A stretch of DNA of 64,000 bases. It comes from Photobacterium angustum. Lineage in GTDB: Bacteria > Pseudomonadota > Gammaproteobacteria > Enterobacterales > Vibrionaceae. Below the pieces are notes generated by a model. It was not told where the DNA came from. It saw only the letters and a list, made by a program, of their open reading frames with translations, and ran no database searches. Position numbers and translations under genes: made by a program. This document shows positions 58,361 through 64,000 of the stretch, piece after piece (positions within the stretch are counted from its first letter, which is position 1; each line of letters begins with the position of its first letter). The DNA is taken from NCBI RefSeq assembly GCF_002954615.1, contig NZ_MSCJ01000001.1, forward strand, positions 558,001 to 622,000, read 5' to 3'.

Positions 58361-61020
58361 TGAAAAAACAATATCTCTCTTATCAAGATACGATTGATTT
58401 TCTCACCGAGGCAATGGAGAAGTATCCTCACTTGATTCGGTTGCAGAATATCGGTCAGACTCATGAAGATCGCCCAATCATGATGGTGACTTTGTCACAA
58501 GATGTGGCTTATGCAGATTTGAAACCCGCATTACTTTATACGGGAACGATTCACGCAAGAGAATGGATTGGTATCGAGTTAGCTGTAAATTTTATTCAGT
58601 ATATTCTTGATAATTACCCTTCCAATCCCGATGTTGTTGAAGCATTAACGCGAAACACACTCTATATGGTGCCTTGTCTTAATCCTGACGGTTTTGAATA
58701 TTCAAGACAGCACTTTTCATTTTGGCGCAAGAATAGACGAGATAATAAAGACGGTACCTTTGGTGTTGATTTGAATCGAAACTTTGGCGTAAATTTTAAG
58801 CGTAGTTTTGATACTCAGTCGAATATTTATAGTGGACCTGAAGCATTTTCAGAGCCAGAAACACAAGCGATAAAAACGTTTGTTGAAGAACATAAAAATA
58901 TCAGTATTGCGTTAGATTATCACTCGCAGGGGAACGTGTTTTTCCCTGCGCATAAGTTTAACCATGAAGCTGAAATTGAAGGGACCGACTTAAATATTTT
59001 ATGCGCCAATATGGCGCATAAAATTCATAAAGTAACAAACAGACAATATGGTATACACAGAGGTAAGCCACCTGCTAATTTGATCCATGGAAGTGGTCGT
59101 GAATACTACTATGATCGCGGGATTCTCTCCAGTGTTGTCGAGGTAGGTAGTCGGAATATACCGGACTATTTAGTTAACATGACGCAAAGTGTGAATGAGA
59201 ATATTCCTGCTTTGCTTTATGCGTTAAATAGTGCGATTGATTATTCTGAACTTGCGCCATCTCGACCTGAAAACTTCACGATTAAGCTGGTTGATGATAC
59301 CCAAGTTGAATTAGTTTGGAATAGTGGTGAGGACGATAGTAATTGTTATTATCAAATTTATCGAAGTGATACGCCCAAATACCATTGTACTCCTGAAACC
59401 TTAATCGCTAATACTTCCGAAAATAGTTTCACTGATAGCCAATTACAATCTGGTCATCGATACTTTTATAATTTGAGAAAAGTGAATCGGGTGACACGAA
59501 TAAAATCACCTTTCGCTCCAGAACTTAAGATAAAAACAAATTTGGCAAAAGATGAGTTTTCTTACACCTTATTCCCTGCAGCTGAACAAATTGGCTATGT
59601 AGGGGAATTAACTAAAGAGTTTAATGCGGACCATTTTGGATATAATTCTTTGTTTATTGGTGTCAATAAAACTAAAGGTATCTGTTATGGTGTCATTGCC
59701 TTTGATATTGATAGATTGCCCGAAGATGCGGTTATCAAAGATGCATGTTTTTCGCTATATCCAATGAACCGTGTAGGTGCGAAAATAGAAAATTATGGCG
59801 AATGGTCAGTTTCTATTCTTGATCCAGAAGAAATCACCAATATTCGAAGTTTTGATCAAATTCATCAAGCTGTTCCGCAACAAACCCTAGGTGATGCTAT
59901 TTGCTCCGATCAAATTACGCAAGGTATTTGGAAGTCATGGTGTTTCAGTGCGATAGAAAAACAATTACTGCAACAACAATTAAATCAAGGACGTTTACTT
60001 CTAAAAATTCAGGGGCCGACTTCGCTTCCAATTGGTAATGATTCCCAAATTATGCAATTTGATATCGGCTATGGCCGTTTTGGTGGTGGTATTCATTACC
60101 GACCGAGCTTGGAAGTTATCTACACTAAAAAAACATCTAAGGTCGCGATATCGGCAAGTGACTGTCATACCTTTACCTTACAAGAACCACCAAAAAAAAA
60201 TGTTATCCAATGTGGTTTTGATAGTGATGAGAATACAGTCTTTGGGCAAGTCATGTTTTCATTAGACTGCCTCAATAAGGAACAAGATATTGTTATTACT
60301 CAAGCCTACTTTGAGATAGAGCATGAGCAATCGAGAGAAATTTCACAACCAATGCGCTTTACCGTCGATATTGCGGAAATTGATAATCTTGATTTTGATA
60401 GTGTAAAAAAACGTGAAAAAATCGAGTATCTAGGTTATGAGGCAAGTAGTATCGGTTTGTCTAAAGCACCTAGAAAGAGCTTTATGTTTGATAGCTCTGC
60501 AAGGCAACATTTAGAAGATGTTATTAGCCGTGGGCAGCTTCTTAATTTGATCATCCGTGCTACTTCGGCTTCAAGGCACAAAAATGCCATGGTGACGTGG
60601 TTAAATTGTGATAGTGAAAAATGCCCACAGTTGGTTATTGAGTATATTGAACGTCGAAAACAACCAGTAGCAGCACCGACAGATTTAAATGCAACACTGG
60701 TTGATGGTGCAACGAAATTGACTTGGAAGAAACCTGACGATCCAGATTTTGTAGGTGTGTATGTGGTAAGAAACTGCTTTCACCCTCCTCGAACACCACT
60801 AGACGGCGTAAAGCTTTATGCTGGTAAGGATGAATATACATTTGACCGATTTGGGAATGCCAATATACCGAAATTTTACTCGGTATTTAGCTATGATAAT
60901 GTTCCGAATTACTCTGAGCCAGTCACATTGCAGTTTAGCAGTGATAGCATTTCACCAGTGATATTTGATGAGTTGGAACCGCAAGATGAAGCGGAACAGT
61001 TATATAGAGATGGTGAATAA
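58360..61020 (+). CDS. M14 zinc carboxypeptidase with FN3 and DNRLRE-like domains
   Basis: 886 residues. The N-terminal carboxypeptidase-A-type domain is complete: zinc ligands H65, E68 (TIHAREW) and H188 (YHSQG), carboxylate-binding N139-R140 (DLNRNF), R123-R127 region (FWRKNRR) and catalytic E261 (SVVEVG). After it come an FN3-like domain (about 300-395), a DNRLRE-like beta-sandwich (about 400-590), a second beta-sandwich (about 610-770) and another FN3 (about 775-870). Such domains are typical of secreted proteins, yet the protein starts directly in the catalytic domain with no signal peptide. Its start overlaps the ATP-grasp stop (TAATG). Confidence 0.88.
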   Translation: MKKQYLSYQDTIDFLTEAMEKYPHLIRLQNIGQTHEDRPIMMVTLSQDVAYADLKPALLYTGTIHAREWIGIELAVNFIQYILDNYPSNPDVVEALTRNTLYMVPCLNPDGFEYSRQHFSFWRKNRRDNKDGTFGVDLNRNFGVNFKRSFDTQSNIYSGPEAFSEPETQAIKTFVEEHKNISIALDYHSQGNVFFPAHKFNHEAEIEGTDLNILCANMAHKIHKVTNRQYGIHRGKPPANLIHGSGREYYYDRGILSSVVEVGSRNIPDYLVNMTQSVNENIPALLYALNSAIDYSELAPSRPENFTIKLVDDTQVELVWNSGEDDSNCYYQIYRSDTPKYHCTPETLIANTSENSFTDSQLQSGHRYFYNLRKVNRVTRIKSPFAPELKIKTNLAKDEFSYTLFPAAEQIGYVGELTKEFNADHFGYNSLFIGVNKTKGICYGVIAFDIDRLPEDAVIKDACFSLYPMNRVGAKIENYGEWSVSILDPEEITNIRSFDQIHQAVPQQTLGDAICSDQITQGIWKSWCFSAIEKQLLQQQLNQGRLLLKIQGPTSLPIGNDSQIMQFDIGYGRFGGGIHYRPSLEVIYTKKTSKVAISASDCHTFTLQEPPKKNVIQCGFDSDENTVFGQVMFSLDCLNKEQDIVITQAYFEIEHEQSREISQPMRFTVDIAEIDNLDFDSVKKREKIEYLGYEASSIGLSKAPRKSFMFDSSARQHLEDVISRGQLLNLIIRATSASRHKNAMVTWLNCDSEKCPQLVIEYIERRKQPVAAPTDLNATLVDGATKLTWKKPDDPDFVGVYVVRNCFHPPRTPLDGVKLYAGKDEYTFDRFGNANIPKFYSVFSYDNVPNYSEPVTLQFSSDSISPVIFDELEPQDEAEQLYRDGE

Positions 61021-61021
61021 G

Positions 61022-61055
61022 ACAAAGAAAGGCTGCAGATGCAGCCTTTCTTTGT
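61022..61055. terminator. Terminator between the M14 gene and the second M20 gene
   Basis: ACAAAGAAAGGCTGC (61022-61036) and GCAGCCTTTCTTTGT (61041-61055) form a perfect 15-bp stem with an AGAT loop, placed right after the M14 stop. The stem's own A/T ends serve as tracts in both directions. Confidence 0.88.
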
Positions 61056-61085
61056 TCCGCAAGGTCAGTTTTATAGCACAGCTAG

Positions 61086-62207
61086 TTATGCTGCGAGTTT
61101 TTCTAAAATACGTTGTAATAAACGGATACGCGGCTCAATAGAAGTGAGATCTAGCCATTCATCAGCACTGTGGAAACCTGCACCAATAGGACCTAGACCA
61201 TCTAATGTTGGAACACCTAACACTGCAGTTAGGTTTGCATCAGATCCACCACCGACTGCTTGCCATGTAATATCAATACCCAAGTCTTTACCGAACGCTT
61301 CAACTTGTGCCATTAATAGCTCTGTTTGTGGGCTTGGTACCATTGATGGTTTATGTGCTTCACGCTCAACCACGACTTTTACGTCAGTAGTAAATGGTGT
61401 TTCACATAGCGCTCGAATTTTCTCGTCAGCTGTTGCATATTCATCGTTATCCCAAAAACGGACATCAACAATTGCTTCAGCAAAGTCAGGTACGATGTTT
61501 GCGCCTGCACCACCTTTTACCACACCTACGTTGAAAGTGGTGCCTGATTCAAAGTTAGTGAGTTCATTAATCGCAATGATCCAATGTGCCATTTCACTAA
61601 TTGCACTACGGCCATTTTCAGGCTCGTTACCCGCATGCGCGGCTTTACCGTGAAAACCTAAACGGTAACGTGCCATACCCTTACGGGCTTTAACTAATGA
61701 GCCATCAGCACGTGCCGCTTCTGCCACAAACACATGCTTTGCATTAACGGCAATGCTTTTAAGCCATGCTTCAGAATGTAATGAGCCGATTTCTTCATCT
61801 GGGTTCATGCATACACAAATAGATAGTTTATCTAATGTTGCTTGCTCTAAACCACGCAGTGCATAAAGGATATTCAATAGGCCAGATTTCATATCTGAAA
61901 CACCTGGGCCATAGGCTTTGGTTTCATCAGTTGTCATAGGGCGAGCGGCTGCAGTACCGACTGGGAAAACGGTATCCATGTGACCAATTAGCATCGCATC
62001 AATGTGCTCAGCTTCTGGTTTGTTACGAATTTCTAAGCCGGTACCCGCAATCCCGCAATCAATACGCTTAATGTGCCAACCAAGATCTTGGTATTTCTGT
62101 GCCATGGTATCGGCAATAAAGTTAATGCCTTCAACTGTTAGGGTGCCACAATCAACGTTAATTAAAGGGCGTAGTTCTTCTAGGTAAGAATAAAGACAAA
62201 AAGACAT
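61086..62207 (-). CDS. M20 metallopeptidase, carboxypeptidase-G2-like (copy B)
   Basis: 373 residues, GGAG 7 nt ahead of the ATG. The motifs parallel copy A: GHMDTVFPVG, GPGVSDMKSGLLN, NPDEEIGSLHS, VAEAARADGS and a C-terminal GAGFHSADEW supplying the last zinc histidine. No signal peptide is seen. It lies downstream of yjiH-yjiG on the same strand, a position held in E. coli by the isoaspartyl dipeptidase gene iadA, so hydrolysis of a dipeptide or N-acyl amino acid handled by YjiHG is plausible. A hairpin and direct repeats separate it from yjiG. Confidence 0.9.
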   Translation of the reverse strand: MSFCLYSYLEELRPLINVDCGTLTVEGINFIADTMAQKYQDLGWHIKRIDCGIAGTGLEIRNKPEAEHIDAMLIGHMDTVFPVGTAAARPMTTDETKAYGPGVSDMKSGLLNILYALRGLEQATLDKLSICVCMNPDEEIGSLHSEAWLKSIAVNAKHVFVAEAARADGSLVKARKGMARYRLGFHGKAAHAGNEPENGRSAISEMAHWIIAINELTNFESGTTFNVGVVKGGAGANIVPDFAEAIVDVRFWDNDEYATADEKIRALCETPFTTDVKVVVEREAHKPSMVPSPQTELLMAQVEAFGKDLGIDITWQAVGGGSDANLTAVLGVPTLDGLGPIGAGFHSADEWLDLTSIEPRIRLLQRILEKLAA

Positions 62208-62222
62208 AATCAGCTCCGAGTT

Positions 62223-62255
62223 GCATCAATGCAGAAAACAGCATCAATGCAGAAA
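62223..62255. repeat. 15-bp direct repeat upstream of the M20 copy B gene
   Basis: GCATCAATGCAGAAA occurs at 62223-62237 and 62241-62255, period 18. It sits just upstream of the ribosome site of the M20 gene and could be a regulator binding pair or a small duplication. Confidence 0.75.
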
Positions 62256-62284
62256 TCAAAAAAGTGGTGTTCGCTTGTGATGAA

Positions 62285-62316
62285 AAGCATTTGCCGTGAG
62301 CAAGTACTCACGGCAA
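62285..62316 (-). terminator. Hairpin between yjiG and the M20 gene
   Basis: TTGCCGTGAG (62291-62300) pairs with CTCACGGCAA (62307-62316) around six bases; on the minus strand TGCTTTTC follows. It may attenuate transcription from yjiG into the peptidase gene. Confidence 0.75.
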
Positions 62317-62327
62317 CTAGAAAGGGC

Positions 62328-62789
62328 TTATACCAAGATGTTCATCACGAACATGGCAGCAAAAGCATTTAGTACAGAAATCGCAATCATTACAGGAATG
62401 TAGCGACCTTCAGTACCGATAGGACCCATGATGCGGCCCATGTACTGTACTTGTGAACCCATTAGGTAGATAGCAGGCGCTAAAATTGCGATGTGTTCGC
62501 CAGTTAAAATGCCTTGGTCAAACAGTGTAATAACAACACCCACACCACCGCCCATCGACATCCACGAACCAATTAATACTGCAGCAGCTTCACCGGGTAA
62601 ACCAAAAACAGCCATAACAGGTGAGAATAATGTCCCCATCATTTCTAATGCCCCCGTAATTTGGAGAGCTTTGATTATCACAAAGGCCATTAATACGTTA
62701 GGTACCGTTGAGGTAGTTGCAATCACCCAGCCTTTTTTAGCACCTTCAACGAAGATATCTGTCACCATCGGTTTTTTAGCGGTAGTCAT
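62328..62789 (-). CDS. yjiG: YjiG family membrane protein (nucleoside-recognition/SpmB-like)
   Basis: 153 residues, same length as E. coli YjiG, with about four hydrophobic segments and the conserved IGSWMSMGGGVGVVITLFD and APAIYLMGSQVQYMGRIMGP blocks. It is one half of a two-component Gate-domain membrane pair with YjiH. Transport is assumed but the substrate is unknown. The start overlaps the yjiH stop. Confidence 0.9.
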   Translation of the reverse strand: MTTAKKPMVTDIFVEGAKKGWVIATTSTVPNVLMAFVIIKALQITGALEMMGTLFSPVMAVFGLPGEAAAVLIGSWMSMGGGVGVVITLFDQGILTGEHIAILAPAIYLMGSQVQYMGRIMGPIGTEGRYIPVMIAISVLNAFAAMFVMNILV

Positions 62790-63520
62790 TATGCGTTCTC
62801 CTGACTGATCACATTATTCTGGTTGTTTTTATCTTCTTTACCTTCGGTGATATTGAGGTACACACGGAAAATATTGGCACCGACAAATTTGAAGATAAAC
62901 ATGATGGCAACGGCAAGACCAATGGACGAACCCACTGCTAATTCACCGCTTGCAGTTGTGAGGGTGAAAAGTACTGCGCCAGATGAGAAGAAGTTAACAA
63001 TTGCCGCACCAGCAGAAAACTGGAACATAGTAAAGACATCGGTTTCACGCTTGGTGAGGTGTCCTTCATCGCGAAGTTGACGTGTCATTGCCGCACCAGC
63101 ATCGGTACTTTGTAATGAAGCAATAAGTGCTAAACCAGAGTTACCAGGGATACCCATTAAAGGACGTAATAATGGCGTTAATAGTTTACGAGCGGCATCT
63201 AAAGCGCCGTAGTGCTCAAGTACGTTAATCATCCCCAGTGCGAACATTACGGTTGGGATTAAGGTTAGTGCGAAAATAAAGCCATCACGCGCACCGCTTC
63301 CGCCTTTACCACGTAATGAGGTTGATGCGGTTTCAACCCCTTCTGCTGTATCGTTAACAGCGTAAACAACATTACCAAATGAACCATTTAGTGTTGTGAA
63401 GTCAAGTACGCCGTACCATTCATTTGATTGCATGGCGCCGGAAAAGAAAACGAAAGCAAAGGCGAGGGCAAGGTAGCTGCCAACCGTAACTTTACGGCCT
63501 TCAGTTGCATTATTGCTCAT
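62789..63520 (-). CDS. yjiH: YjiH family membrane protein (nucleoside-recognition/SpmA-like)
   Basis: 243 residues from the ATG at 63520, with AAGGA about 10 nt before; the frame is open further upstream but that part has no family similarity or ribosome site. It has several membrane helices, with VTVGSYLALAFAFVFFSGAM at the start and GNSGLALIASLQSTDAGAAM in the middle. It is co-transcribed with yjiG and an M20 peptidase. A perfect FNR box lies about 143-156 nt upstream of the start. Confidence 0.88.
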   Translation of the reverse strand: MSNNATEGRKVTVGSYLALAFAFVFFSGAMQSNEWYGVLDFTTLNGSFGNVVYAVNDTAEGVETASTSLRGKGGSGARDGFIFALTLIPTVMFALGMINVLEHYGALDAARKLLTPLLRPLMGIPGNSGLALIASLQSTDAGAAMTRQLRDEGHLTKRETDVFTMFQFSAGAAIVNFFSSGAVLFTLTTASGELAVGSSIGLAVAIMFIFKFVGANIFRVYLNITEGKEDKNNQNNVISQENA

Positions 63521-64000
63521 AGTTATAAATCCTTTATAGGAGAACAAAAAATGTAATATCGATAATATTTCGATAATCATTCCGCAATGAACGCGATTTC
63601 GATTTTCTGATGGCGTTAAATATTGCGTTAGTCGTATTGTGGTTAAAAATGCGAGACGGTTCTTGATTAAGATCAAGGGGCATATTCGTAATGTAATATT
63701 GCTAAATATGATTTTTCGTATTTGTGATTTCACGCATTATTAATGTTTTATGATTAATAATGACAAGATATAAAGCCGTTACGTCACGATGTGTTAGTAA
63801 GGAAAAAGGTATGAGTATGTACCTTTCTATGCACGTTTTTAGTGAATAAAAATAATAACCGCACTAATAGTGTGCATATAAATAAAGATATCAATAATCC
63901 AGTTAAAATATTCCCTATTGGAATCATCAGCTTGTGTTCTATTTTTAAAAATAGGGAATTGGTACGTTTCTTGGAAAATATAAAATGTTTATTACAAGGA
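63521..64000. other. Upstream region of yjiH and window end
   Basis: 480 bases with no supportable gene. It holds the FNR box (separate entry), a 16-bp palindrome CTATTTTTAAAAATAG (63939-63954) and a 10-bp inverted repeat ATTCCCTATT / AATAGGGAAT (63910-63919, 63950-63959). Confidence 0.6.
63663..63676 (-). promoter_or_regulatory. Perfect FNR box upstream of yjiH
   Basis: TTGAT-TAAG-ATCAA is an exact match to the FNR consensus (palindromic, so it reads on both strands). On the minus strand a CACAAT -10-like hexamer at 63636-63641 follows after 21 nt, the class II activator spacing. Anaerobic activation of yjiH-yjiG-M20 is inferred from the motif. Confidence 0.72.

Noticed and set aside
58360..58450. 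Signal peptide for the M14 carboxypeptidase
   Set aside because: The N-terminus is polar and already part of the catalytic domain; no hydrophobic core or cleavage site.
63810..63848. 12-codon ORF with a purine-rich upstream stretch near the window end
   Set aside because: Too short and unsupported; a leader peptide cannot be argued without the downstream gene.
1..64000. tRNA or rRNA genes, insertion sequences, prophage or integrase genes
   Set aside because: Looked for on both strands; no cloverleaf-like sequence, transposase, integrase or rRNA segment was recognised.

Overview
The window looks like a chromosomal segment of a gammaproteobacterium of the Vibrionaceae, most likely Photobacterium or a close relative. 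This rests on recognisable family-level protein similarity and on gene orders typical of the group (yejM-yejL / yejK, ydjA-selD-mnmH with topB nearby, tsgA, an sdaC-type transporter). It is an inference, since no 16S rRNA gene or other species marker is present.

Layout. (1) 1-15576, plus strand: a surface-polysaccharide (O-antigen/capsule) locus. It opens with the 3' part of wecA, then a strongly AT-rich cassette (wzy, pyruvyl transferase, GT2, wzx, GT14, GT4). A less AT-rich nucleotide-sugar block follows (gmd, fcl, gmm, manC, GT2, manB, ugd, galU) and ends at a strong terminator. The genes point to a Wzx/Wzy-dependent glycan that uses GDP-mannose/GDP-L-fucose and UDP-glucuronate and probably carries a pyruvate ketal. 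(2) 16003-22383: tsgA with a perfect CRP-type palindrome, a GNAT acetyltransferase, a 1 kb AT-rich region with a 14-bp tandem repeat, two tiny overlapping ORFs (one a possible zinc ribbon), an SdaC-like transporter and alanine dehydrogenase. (3) 22384-36544, minus strand: a complete 13-gene nuo operon (nuoA-B-CD-E-F-G-H-I-J-K-L-M-N) for proton-pumping complex I, with most junctions overlapping. (4) 37666-53849: an APC amino-acid transporter, ydjA-selD-mnmH (selenium use), bax, topB, a diguanylate cyclase, a small lipoprotein, lapC/yejM-yejL, yejK, a chemotaxis receptor and a HAD phosphatase. (5) 54153-63520: a YgbA-like cysteine-rich protein followed by what I consider the most unusual part of the window. 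Two ATP-grasp proteins (the second with an altered metal site and a helix-hairpin-helix tail) are translationally coupled to a large M14 carboxypeptidase carrying FN3 and DNRLRE-like domains. They are flanked on both sides by minus-strand M20 carboxypeptidase-G2-like peptidases. The distal peptidase lies in a yjiH-yjiG operon headed by a perfect FNR box.

How the genes may work together. Region 1 builds activated sugars and assembles and exports a repeat unit. Region 3 supplies NADH:quinone oxidoreductase. Region 5 reads as a peptide/amide-bond making-and-breaking module: ATP-grasp ligases make bonds, M14 and M20 enzymes remove C-terminal residues, and YjiHG may move a product or precursor. 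That last reading is an inference from family membership and neighbourhood; no substrate can be read from the sequence.
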